DNA from: Olsenella_L sp051876355
GTDB taxonomy: Bacteria; Actinomycetota; Coriobacteriia; Coriobacteriales; Atopobiaceae
NCBI GenBank assembly: GCA_051876355.1
Contig: JBJEHU010000053.1
Location: 15,004 to 79,003, forward strand
Direction of reading: 5' to 3'
DNA length: 64,000 bases
Numbering within the stretch: position 1 is the stretch's first letter; each line of letters opens with the position of its first letter. The notes under the pieces are model-generated. The model was not told where the DNA came from, did not search any database, and was given only the letters and a program-made list of their open reading frames with translations. The position numbers were made by a program, and so were the translations under genes. Shown here in pieces: positions 52,512 to 60,292 of the stretch.

Positions 52512-53522
52512 ATGACGATCAAGGATGTCGCAGCGTACTGCGGCGTTTCGGTCTCCACGGTCTCCCGCGTGCTCAACAACCATCCCGACGTCTCCGACGA
52601 GGTCAGAAACAAGGTCATGAAGGCTGTCGCCGATCTGCACTACACGCCGAACAGCACGGCCAGAGACCTTGCCCGCACCCAGGTCAACGCAATCGGCCTG
52701 GTCGTCCGCGGCATCTCGAACGCCTTCTTCACGCCGATCATCCGCACGATTGAGCACGGGTGCGAGGCGGCAGGCTACACGATGGTGCTGCACCAGGTCT
52801 CCACGACCGACGACGAGGTCAGGGCTGCCACGGAGCTCGTGCAGTCCAAGCGCCTGAACGGCGTCATCTTCCTCGGCGGCCGCTACGACTATACGAAGGC
52901 AGAGATGCAGGCGCTTGCCGTCCCGTATGTCTGCTGCACGTATACGAACCATTTCGGCAACCTCGACCGCGCGAGCTATTCGTCCGTCGCAATCGACGAC
53001 AAGGCGGAAGCAGAGCGTGCCGTGAAGTACCTGATCTCGAGGGGCCACAGAAGGATCGCGATTCTTCTCGACAACCCCGAGGACCACTCCATCTCCGAGC
53101 GCCGCTATGCAGGCTACTGCAAGGCGCTGCGCGAGGCGGGCATCGAGCTCGATCCCGACCTCGTCCTTGAGGCGGCGGACTTCGATCTTGCCTCCTCCTA
53201 CAGGTGCGTGAAGGATTTTGCCGACAGGCATGATGACTTCACAGCCGTGTTCGCGGTCGCCGATACGCTGGCGATCGCAGCCATCAAGGCCCTCTACGAT
53301 GCTGGAAAGCGCGTGCCCGACGACGTCTCGGTCATTGCAATCGACGGCATCGAGATTTCTAACTACCTCATCCCGACACTGACGACCTTGTGCCAGCCCA
53401 AGGAGCGTCTGGGAGAGGAAGCGGTGCGCATTCTGGTGGATGTGCTCGAGGGACGCGCTGGCAACCGTCATATCCGGTTGGAGACGACTCCGCGGCTTGG
53501 TGGAACCGTAAAGTCGTTGTAG
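52512..53522 (+). CDS. LacI-family regulator of maltodextrin genes
   Basis: 336 residues from the ATG with GGGAGGGG ahead (an in-frame ATG 12 bases earlier overlaps that site). HTH TIKDVAAYCGVSVSTVSRVLNNHPDVS with hinge helix, then a periplasmic-binding-protein-like effector domain (AIGLVVRGISNAFFTPIIRTIEHGCEAAGYTMVL). First gene of the maltodextrin unit, flanked by operator-like palindromes; it probably responds to maltose or a maltodextrin. Confidence 0.93.
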   Translation: MTIKDVAAYCGVSVSTVSRVLNNHPDVSDEVRNKVMKAVADLHYTPNSTARDLARTQVNAIGLVVRGISNAFFTPIIRTIEHGCEAAGYTMVLHQVSTTDDEVRAATELVQSKRLNGVIFLGGRYDYTKAEMQALAVPYVCCTYTNHFGNLDRASYSSVAIDDKAEAERAVKYLISRGHRRIAILLDNPEDHSISERRYAGYCKALREAGIELDPDLVLEAADFDLASSYRCVKDFADRHDDFTAVFAVADTLAIAAIKALYDAGKRVPDDVSVIAIDGIEISNYLIPTLTTLCQPKERLGEEAVRILVDVLEGRAGNRHIRLETTPRLGGTVKSL

Positions 53523-53567
53523 GGCATCCGCCCAGGGAGGGCGGAAAAAGAAAGGGGAGTAGTTCCT

Positions 53568-54908
53568 ATGAAGTCGATTACACGTAGGTCCTTCGTCGGT
53601 GGCGCAGGCGCCGGCCTCGCAGCTCTTGGTCTTGCTGCGTGCGGCAACTCCAGCTCGTCTGATTCTTCGAGCTCGAGCTCTTCCAGCTCCAACTCCGATG
53701 ATCGCTCCGGCAACGTCTACTGGCTGAACTTCAAGCCTGAGCTCGATACCGCAGCCCAGAAGCTCGCCTCCGACTACATGGAGAAGTATCCTAACGTCAA
53801 GGTCAAGGTCCAGACCGCTGCTTCCGGCACCTACGAGCAGACGCTCACGTCCGAGATGGACAAGTCCGAGGCTCCGACCCTCTTCGTCATCGGCAACCAG
53901 GCCGGCGTCAAGGAGTGGGCAGACTACGCAATGGACCTCTCTGGCACCGACATTGCCAACGAGCTCTCCACGGACGACTACAACCTGTACGATGACTCCG
54001 GCAAGCTCGTCTCCATCGGCTACTGCTACGAGTGCTACGGCATCGTCGTGAACAAGGACCTCGTCGAGAAGGCTGGCCACAGCGTCGACGATATCAAGGA
54101 CTTCGACTCCCTCAAGACCGTCGTCGAGGACATCCACAAGAATGCAGCAAAGCTCGGCTTCGACGCCTTCGTCGCTACCGACCTTGACTCCTCCGCTTCC
54201 TGGCGTGTCACTGGCCACCTTGCCAACCTCGAGTACTTCTACGAGGAGAAGAAGGCCGGCACGAAGTGGACGTCCGCTCCTGCAACGATTACCGGCGACT
54301 ATCTGCCGAACTACAAGAAGCTCTTCGATCTCGCAATCAACAACTCCCTCGTCGAGCCGAACACGCTCGCCACGGGCGGCCATGATCCTTCGACCGAGTT
54401 CGCAGACGGCAAGGCAGCCTTCATCTTCACCGGCTCCTTCGGCTACAAGGACTTCAAGGGCAAGGTTGCAAACTCCTGCTGCATCCCGTACTACTGCGGC
54501 GTTGACGGCGAGGAGAACGCTGGCCTGAACTGCGGCACCGAGAACTGCTGGGCCATCAACGACAACGCCTCCGATGAGGACAAGAAGGCCACGATGGACT
54601 TCATGGTCTGGCTGGTCTCTGATCCTGACGCTTCCAAGACCATGGTCGACAACCTCGGCATCCTCCCGTACAAGAACGCTCCTGAAGGCGACAACCCGTA
54701 CCTCAACAACGCAAAGGAGTACCAGGACAAGGGCTGCTACACGATGGACTGGGCAACGAACTTCCAGCCGAACGTCGATGCCTACCGTGCTGCTCTCGTC
54801 TCCGCTCTGAACTCCTACACGGCAGATCCTTCCGATACGACCTGGGCAGACGTCAAGACCGCCTTCGTCGATGGCTGGGCTTCCAACTACAAGAAGGTCA
54901 ATGGCTAA
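53568..54908 (+). CDS. Extracellular maltodextrin-binding lipoprotein
   Basis: 446-residue ABC solute-binding protein. The N-terminus combines a twin-arginine motif (TRRSFVGG) with a lipobox ending at C25 (LAAC), so it is likely Tat-exported and lipid-anchored. A Ser-rich linker follows, then the two-lobe binding fold (YWLNFKPELDTAAQKLASDYMEKYPNVKVKV). It starts 45 bases after lacI. A hairpin after its stop should stabilise its message relative to the permease genes. Confidence 0.92.
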   Translation: MKSITRRSFVGGAGAGLAALGLAACGNSSSSDSSSSSSSSSNSDDRSGNVYWLNFKPELDTAAQKLASDYMEKYPNVKVKVQTAASGTYEQTLTSEMDKSEAPTLFVIGNQAGVKEWADYAMDLSGTDIANELSTDDYNLYDDSGKLVSIGYCYECYGIVVNKDLVEKAGHSVDDIKDFDSLKTVVEDIHKNAAKLGFDAFVATDLDSSASWRVTGHLANLEYFYEEKKAGTKWTSAPATITGDYLPNYKKLFDLAINNSLVEPNTLATGGHDPSTEFADGKAAFIFTGSFGYKDFKGKVANSCCIPYYCGVDGEENAGLNCGTENCWAINDNASDEDKKATMDFMVWLVSDPDASKTMVDNLGILPYKNAPEGDNPYLNNAKEYQDKGCYTMDWATNFQPNVDAYRAALVSALNSYTADPSDTTWADVKTAFVDGWASNYKKVNG

Positions 54909-54933
54909 GGCCAGCTGAATCAGTCTCAGCAAG

Positions 54934-54969
54934 GGCGGGAGCCGGACGCGTCCGCGCCTGGTTCCCGCC
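54934..54969 (+). terminator. Attenuating hairpin between binding protein and permease genes
   Basis: GGCGGGAGCC pairs with GGTTCCCGCC; an inner palindrome GGACGCGTCC lies in the loop. TCTCTT follows. Such hairpins are common between malE-like and malF-like genes and lower downstream expression. Confidence 0.7.
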
Positions 54970-54999
54970 TCTCTTACGTATCAAGCAAAGGAGTGAGAT

Positions 55000-55902
55000 A
55001 TGAAAAGCAAGGCTTTGGCCGAGAATTCGCAGATCCGTGCCACGAAGAAGTGGTCATGGCTCTTCGTCCTCCCGGTGACAGCCGCCTTTGTGATCGGCTT
55101 CGTATGGCCCTTCATCCAGGGCATCTTCCTGTCGTTCTGCTCGTTCAAGACGACGAACAATGCCAAGTTCGTGGGATTCAGCAACTACGCTGCAGCGTTT
55201 ACCGACCAGTCGTTCCAGCATTCGTTCTGGTACACGGCGCTCACGGCAGTCGTGCTTCTGGTCCTCATCAACGTGATCGCCTTCTTCGTTGCCTATGTGC
55301 TCACGCAGGGCATCAAGGGATCGACGCTCTTCCGCACGATCTTCTTCATGCCTAACCTAATCGGCGGCATCGTCCTCGGCTACATCTGGTCCATGATCTT
55401 CGACGGCATCCTCCAGCAGTACGGCACGTCGATTCTCCTGGAGACGAAATACGGCTTCTGGGGCCTCATCATCCTCATGTGTTGGCAGCAGATCGGCTAC
55501 ATGATGATCATCTACATCGCCGGACTCCAGTCCGTGCCTGAAGACATGATCGAGGCAGCAAAGATCGACGGCGCCAGCAAGTCGCAGACCCTCTTCAAGG
55601 TCATCATCCCGAATGTCATGCCGTCCATCACGATCTGCACGTTCCTGACCCTCACGAACGGCTTCAAGCTCTTCGACCAGAACCTCGCGCTTACCGGCGG
55701 CCTGCCGTATACGCAGCTCGCTGACGGCTCGACGATCAACACGACCGAAATGATGGCCCTGAACATCTACAACACGTTCTACACCGCAGGCGCTGCGAAC
55801 CGTGGCGTGGCACAGGCGAAGGCTGTGATCTTCTTCATCCTCGTCGCCGCCATGGGCCTCGCGCAGCTCAAGTACACCCGCTCCAGGGAGGTGCAGCAGT
55901 AA
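55000..55902 (+). CDS. Sugar ABC transporter permease, MalF-like
   Basis: 300 residues, six membrane helices. The cytoplasmic EAA loop reads EDMIEAAKIDGASKSQTLFKVIIPN, which contacts the ATPase. AAAGGAG lies ahead of the ATG. The stop TAA overlaps the next start (TAATG), coupling the two permeases. Confidence 0.93.
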   Translation: MKSKALAENSQIRATKKWSWLFVLPVTAAFVIGFVWPFIQGIFLSFCSFKTTNNAKFVGFSNYAAAFTDQSFQHSFWYTALTAVVLLVLINVIAFFVAYVLTQGIKGSTLFRTIFFMPNLIGGIVLGYIWSMIFDGILQQYGTSILLETKYGFWGLIILMCWQQIGYMMIIYIAGLQSVPEDMIEAAKIDGASKSQTLFKVIIPNVMPSITICTFLTLTNGFKLFDQNLALTGGLPYTQLADGSTINTTEMMALNIYNTFYTAGAANRGVAQAKAVIFFILVAAMGLAQLKYTRSREVQQ

Positions 55903-56765
55903 TGAAGCAAGCACAGCAGACGCTCACGTCCGAGAAGCACGGAAAGACGGCCCTGACGGTCATCTTTGCCATCATCTGCTTCATCTGGGTCCTCCCGGTC
56001 GTCGCCGTCGTCATCAACTCGTTCAAGCTCAACACCTTCGTCAAGACCGAGACGTTCGCCCTGCCGACGGCAGAGTCCTTCGCCGGCTGGCAGAACTTCA
56101 TCACCGGCGTCACGTTCGGCAACTACAACTTCTGGATGGCTGCAGGCTACTCTGCGCTCATCACGGTGCTCTCCACGTTCCTGATCCTGTTCTTCTGCTC
56201 GATGGCAGCGTGGTACATCGCCCGCGTGAACTCGAAGTTCTGCAAGGTCCTCTACTACCTCTGCATCTTCTCCATGGTCGTCCCGTTCCAGATGGTCATG
56301 TTCACGCTCTCGAAGACGGCAGATACCCTGAAGCTCAACACCCCCTGGACGATTCCTATCGTCTACCTCGGCTTCGGCGCAGGCCTCGCAATCTTCATGT
56401 TCACCGGCTTCGTCAAGTCCATCCCGCTCGAGATCGAGGAAGCTGCCGCCATTGACGGCTGCGGTCCGGTCCGCACGTTCTTCTGCGTCGTTCTCCCGAT
56501 GCTCAAGCCGACGCTGATCTCTGTCGGCATCCTCGAGATCATGTGGGTCTGGAACGACTACCTTCTGCCGTACTTGGTGCTCGACATCAACAAGTACCGT
56601 ACGATCCCGATCCAGATTCAGTATCTCAAGGGCTCCTACGGCACGGTCGATCTCGGCGCCACGATGGCACTGATCCTCATGTCCATCATCCCGGTCATCA
56701 TCTTCTACTTCGCATGCCAGAAGTACATCATCAAGGGTGTCGCAGCTGGCGCAGTCAAGGGTTAG
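55902..56765 (+). CDS. Sugar ABC transporter permease, MalG-like
   Basis: 287 residues, six membrane helices, with the EAA loop EIEEAAAIDGCGPVRTFFCVVLPM. It forms the membrane channel with the preceding protein for the binding lipoprotein. Starts on the last base of the upstream stop codon. Confidence 0.93.
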   Translation: MKQAQQTLTSEKHGKTALTVIFAIICFIWVLPVVAVVINSFKLNTFVKTETFALPTAESFAGWQNFITGVTFGNYNFWMAAGYSALITVLSTFLILFFCSMAAWYIARVNSKFCKVLYYLCIFSMVVPFQMVMFTLSKTADTLKLNTPWTIPIVYLGFGAGLAIFMFTGFVKSIPLEIEEAAAIDGCGPVRTFFCVVLPMLKPTLISVGILEIMWVWNDYLLPYLVLDINKYRTIPIQIQYLKGSYGTVDLGATMALILMSIIPVIIFYFACQKYIIKGVAAGAVKG

Positions 56766-56775
56766 GCTTCATCTC

Positions 56776-58266
56776 ATGAAACGTGCAAGCGGCATCATCC
56801 TTCCGATATCGTCGCTCCCTTCTCCTCATGGGATCGGTACCTTGGGCGAGGCAGCCTATGAGTTCGTGGACTTCCTCGCCGATGCCAAGCAGTCCTGGTG
56901 GCAGATCCTGCCCGTCGGGCCGACGAGCTACGGTGACTCCCCTTACCAGAGCCCGTCCGCCTTTGCGGGAAACCCCTACTTCGTCGATCTTGACCTGCTC
57001 GTCTCCGACGGGCTCCTCGAGAAAGACGAGGTGGAGGGCCTCCCCTGGGGCGCAGATCCTGCCCGCGTCGACTACGGCCTGCTCTACGAGAACAGGCCGA
57101 AGCTTCTGAGGAAGGCAGCCAAGCGCGGACTTGTCCGTGACGCGGCGCAGGTCAAGGCATTCCGCAAGGCCAATTCCACCTGGCTTGAGGACTATGCCCT
57201 CTTCATGAGCATCAAGGCCCACTTCGGCATGGTTGCCTGGAACGAGTGGCCTGACGAGGATGCAAGGCTCAGGAAGCCCGAAGCTCTGAAGCGCTACGCC
57301 TCTGAGCTCAAAGACGATATCGACTATTACATCTATGTCCAGTACCTCTTCTTCAAGCAGTGGGAAGCGCTGCGCACCTATGCCCATGCCAAGGGCGTCA
57401 AGATCCTGGGCGACATGCCGATCTATGTCGCAATGGATTCTGCCGATGTCTGGGCAAACCCGAAGTGCTTCCAGCTCGACGAGAAGAACGTGCCGTACGA
57501 GGTGGCAGGAGTGCCTCCTGACTACTTCAGCGCCGATGGCCAGCTGTGGGGCAACCCGCTCTACGACTACAAGGCGATGGAGAAGGATGGCTTCGCCTGG
57601 TGGATCCAGCGTGTGGCAGGTGCCGGCAGGCTCTACGATGCCCTGCGCATCGACCATTTCCGTGGCTTCGAGTCCTATTGGGCGGTGCCCTTCGGCGAGA
57701 AGACCGCACGCAACGGCCACTGGGTCAAGGGCCCTGGCATGAAGCTCGTCGGACGCCTCAAGGACGCATTCCCCGAGATTACCTTCATTGCAGAAGATCT
57801 CGGCTATCCGACGCCTGAAGTCCGACAGCTCCTCCTCGACTCCGGCTTCCCCGGCATGAAGGTGCTCGAATTCGCGTTCGACTCGCGCGATGGGGGATCT
57901 GACTATATGCCCCATTGCCACAAGTGGAACTGCGTGTGCTATACCGGCACGCACGACAACTCTCCGCTCATGGGATGGAAGCATGAGGCGGCACCGGAAG
58001 ATGTCGCAATGGCATGCGAATATCTCGGGATCAAATCCGACGACGATTTCGTCTGGGGATTCATCCGCGGCGGCATGAGCAGTGTTGCAAATCTCTTTGT
58101 GGCTCAGATGCAGGACTATCTCGAGCTCGGCTCTGAGTCACGCATGAATATCCCTGGTGTCTTGGGCGGCAATTGGCAATGGCGGCTGCTCCCGGGCCAG
58201 GCAAGCCCCGAGCTTATCCAGCGCCTCGCTGCGATGACTCACCTCTATGGAAGGGACGGTAAGTAG
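56776..58266 (+). CDS. malQ: 4-alpha-glucanotransferase (amylomaltase)
   Basis: 496 residues, GH77. GIILPISSLPSPHGIGTLG at the N-terminus, nucleophile D293 in LRIDHF, acid E340 in IAEDLG, and D394 in TGTHDN. It disproportionates imported maltodextrins into longer chains plus glucose. It is the second MalQ in the window; the other is fused to GH13 in the glycogen operon. Starts 10 bases after the permease gene. Confidence 0.95.
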   Translation: MKRASGIILPISSLPSPHGIGTLGEAAYEFVDFLADAKQSWWQILPVGPTSYGDSPYQSPSAFAGNPYFVDLDLLVSDGLLEKDEVEGLPWGADPARVDYGLLYENRPKLLRKAAKRGLVRDAAQVKAFRKANSTWLEDYALFMSIKAHFGMVAWNEWPDEDARLRKPEALKRYASELKDDIDYYIYVQYLFFKQWEALRTYAHAKGVKILGDMPIYVAMDSADVWANPKCFQLDEKNVPYEVAGVPPDYFSADGQLWGNPLYDYKAMEKDGFAWWIQRVAGAGRLYDALRIDHFRGFESYWAVPFGEKTARNGHWVKGPGMKLVGRLKDAFPEITFIAEDLGYPTPEVRQLLLDSGFPGMKVLEFAFDSRDGGSDYMPHCHKWNCVCYTGTHDNSPLMGWKHEAAPEDVAMACEYLGIKSDDDFVWGFIRGGMSSVANLFVAQMQDYLELGSESRMNIPGVLGGNWQWRLLPGQASPELIQRLAAMTHLYGRDGK

Positions 58267-58267
58267 C

Positions 58268-59467
58268 ATGTCCGATGTGAGCCTCAGGCACATCACGAAG
58301 ATCTATCCGAATACGGAGCCTGCAAAGAAGAAGCACTTCGGCAAGAAGCAGCCCGAGAAGAAGCGCAACGCGAACCTCAAGGTCACGGACGAGGGCGTCG
58401 TCGCTGTCGAGGACTTCAACCTCGAGATCAAGGACCGCGAGTTCATCGTGCTCGTCGGCCCCTCCGGCTGCGGCAAGTCCACGACGCTGCGCATGGTCGC
58501 AGGCCTCGAGTCCATCTCCGGCGGCGAGCTCTACATCGACGGCAAGCTCATGAACGACGTGGCACCGAAGGACCGCGATATCGCAATGGTCTTCCAGTCC
58601 TACGCTCTGTACCCGCACATGACGGTGTACGACAACATGGCCTTCCCGCTGAAGCTCCGCAAGCTCCCGAAGGACCAGATCGACAAGAAGGTCCGCGAGG
58701 CAGCTGAGACCCTGGGCATCACCCAGTACCTCGACCGCAAGCCAAAGGCACTCTCCGGCGGCCAGCGCCAGCGTGTCGCTATCGGCCGCGCCATCGTCCG
58801 TGAGCCGAAGGTCCTCCTCATGGACGAGCCGCTCTCGAACCTCGACGCAAAGCTCAGGAACCAGATGCGCGCAGAGATCATCAAGCTGCGCCAGAAGATC
58901 GATACGACGTTCATGTACGTCACGCACGACCAGACCGAGGCAATGACGCTCGGCGACCGCATTGTCGTCATGAAGGACGGCGAGGTCCAGCAGATCGGCA
59001 CCCCGCAGGAGGTCTTCGAGACGCCGGCCAACCTCTTCGTCGCAGGCTTCATCGGCGTGCCGCAGATGAACTTCTTCGACGCCGACCTCGTCCGCTCCGG
59101 TGCAGACTACGCCGTCAAGCTCGGTGACGTCACGATCAAGGTGCCGAGCGACAAGGCTGCACACCTCGCTGCCCACGACGTCCAGTCCCAGACCATCACG
59201 CTCGGCGTCCGTCCTGAGCACCTCACGCTCGGCGTCACGGATGGCCCGCGCCTCGAGGGCACGGTCGACGTGTCCGAGATGATGGGCTCTACGGTGCACC
59301 TGCACATGACGAGCTTGGGCCAGGATGTCATCGCTGTCGTGAACATGATGGAGGAGGGCAACGGCCACGCCGCCAACTACCGTCTGGGCGACAAGGTCGA
59401 CTACACGTTCCCGACCTCTGTCATCCACATGTTCAGCAAGGAGACGTCCAAGAACCTCGAGCTCTAG
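58268..59467 (+). CDS. ABC sugar-transport ATPase (MsmK/UgpC type)
   Basis: 399 residues. Walker A GPSGCGKST (64-72), signature LSGGQRQRVAIGRAI, Walker B VLLMDEPLSNLDAKLR, and C-terminal TOBE/OB domain with IGVRPEHLTLGV. An unusual Lys-rich insertion of about 25 residues (KKKHFGKKQPEKKR) separates the first two strands, where most homologues pass directly from IYPNG to VDDFNL. It energises the MalF/G-like permeases and could serve other sugar transporters. Confidence 0.94.
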   Translation: MSDVSLRHITKIYPNTEPAKKKHFGKKQPEKKRNANLKVTDEGVVAVEDFNLEIKDREFIVLVGPSGCGKSTTLRMVAGLESISGGELYIDGKLMNDVAPKDRDIAMVFQSYALYPHMTVYDNMAFPLKLRKLPKDQIDKKVREAAETLGITQYLDRKPKALSGGQRQRVAIGRAIVREPKVLLMDEPLSNLDAKLRNQMRAEIIKLRQKIDTTFMYVTHDQTEAMTLGDRIVVMKDGEVQQIGTPQEVFETPANLFVAGFIGVPQMNFFDADLVRSGADYAVKLGDVTIKVPSDKAAHLAAHDVQSQTITLGVRPEHLTLGVTDGPRLEGTVDVSEMMGSTVHLHMTSLGQDVIAVVNMMEEGNGHAANYRLGDKVDYTFPTSVIHMFSKETSKNLEL

Positions 59468-59502
59468 TCTCCCAAATCGATTCTCCCCAATATATCTCCC
59501 CT

Positions 59503-59535
59503 GGGACAGCCCCCGCTTCGCGCGGGGGCTGTCCC
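59503..59535 (+). terminator. Intrinsic terminator of the maltodextrin operon
   Basis: GGGACAGCCCCCGC pairs with GCGGGGGCTGTCCC, 14 bp. Confidence 0.9.
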
Positions 59536-59585
59536 TGTATAGGCAGGCAGCACGCTCTATGCCGGCGCATATGCTCCGAACCGTA

Positions 59586-59620
59586 TAGCGCATATGCGCT
59601 AAACGTTTCAGCGCGTTAGC
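59586..59620. repeat. Palindromic repeat, copy 1
   Basis: Begins with the perfect 16-bp palindrome TAGCGCATATGCGCTA, then AACG-TTTCAGCG-C-GTTAGC. 31 of 35 positions match copy 2. An extra palindrome AAACGTTT follows the first. Confidence 0.75.
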
Positions 59621-59848
59621 GCGTTTTCAGAGCAATCTATAGGTCGAAGGTGCGGGGATGGGGTGATTGGCCCTGAAGGGGCCAATGCTTTCATGAATGC
59701 TGGAGACAAAGGCTGTGAGCTGCATATTCGCCAGCCATGAAAAGCCGGCATGCCGCTTGATCGCGGAGCCAATTATGTCCTGCGACCTCTGGAGACAAGG
59801 CGACGGGAATGCAGATCCCAGTGGCGAAGTATTATGCGCTTCAAGAAA

Positions 59849-59883
59849 TAGCGCATATGCGCTAGTGGTTTCAGCGTGTTAGC
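59849..59883. repeat. Palindromic repeat, copy 2
   Basis: Same orientation as copy 1, 263 bases away: TAGCGCATATGCGCTA then GTGG-TTTCAGCG-T-GTTAGC. It ends 50 bases before the small membrane protein gene. Confidence 0.75.
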
Positions 59884-59933
59884 ACAATTCTGGCGCAATG
59901 CAGATGCGAAGAGATGGAAAGAGCGGAAAGACG

Positions 59934-60110
59934 ATGCTTGCCGTCTTTAAGCTGACGAGCGAGGCGCTTGGCGCCGCAGCCTTCTGGGGCTTTGTCCTGG
60001 CAGCAGTTCTCACCCTGGTCCAGCCACGGCTCTGCATGGTTGTCATGCTCGTATTCACGGTGATAGAGGTCATCTGGATGCTTGCGCGGCCGGACCGCCA
60101 ATCGGCATGA
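59934..60110 (+). CDS. Small two-helix membrane protein
   Basis: 58 residues from the ATG with GGAAAGACG ahead; an in-frame ATG at 59898 would give 70. Two hydrophobic segments (AAAFWGFVLAAVLTLV and CMVVMLVFTVIEVIWML) and a short charged tail. No family recognised. It sits alone between repeat copy 2 and the surface protein gene. Confidence 0.45.
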   Translation: MLAVFKLTSEALGAAAFWGFVLAAVLTLVQPRLCMVVMLVFTVIEVIWMLARPDRQSA

Positions 60111-60249
60111 GCGCCCTTTACCGAGCAATGGGTTCATTCTTGTAAAGAGTCGGGCACGAAGCGGGAAGTTTCAACACAAGCACCTGAATTAGTTTTAAAG
60201 TATTTATGAGTTGCCATGGGTATCTGAATGCATGGGCACGTAGGTAGGT

Positions 60250-60267
60250 CTGGCATGCTGCTGCCAG
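60250..60267 (+). promoter_or_regulatory. Small hairpin in the surface-protein leader
   Basis: CTGGCA-TGCTGC-TGCCAG, 25 bases before the start codon. It may affect message stability or start-site access. Confidence 0.35.
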
Positions 60268-60292
60268 GATATGATTTCGGAGGACAAGCGCT

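Larger units (their letters stand above)
59536..59933 (+). other. Repeat-rich region without a convincing gene
   Basis: About 400 bases. It contains the two palindromic repeats listed separately, an ATTGGCCC/GGGCCAAT hairpin (59666-59686), and CTGGAGACAA-GGC elements at 59700 and 59789. No frame here has a ribosome site and plausible product. Confidence 0.5.

Noticed and set aside
59697..59882. 61-codon frame in the repeat-rich gap
   Set aside because: No ribosome site, runs through the palindromic repeat, and no protein-like features.
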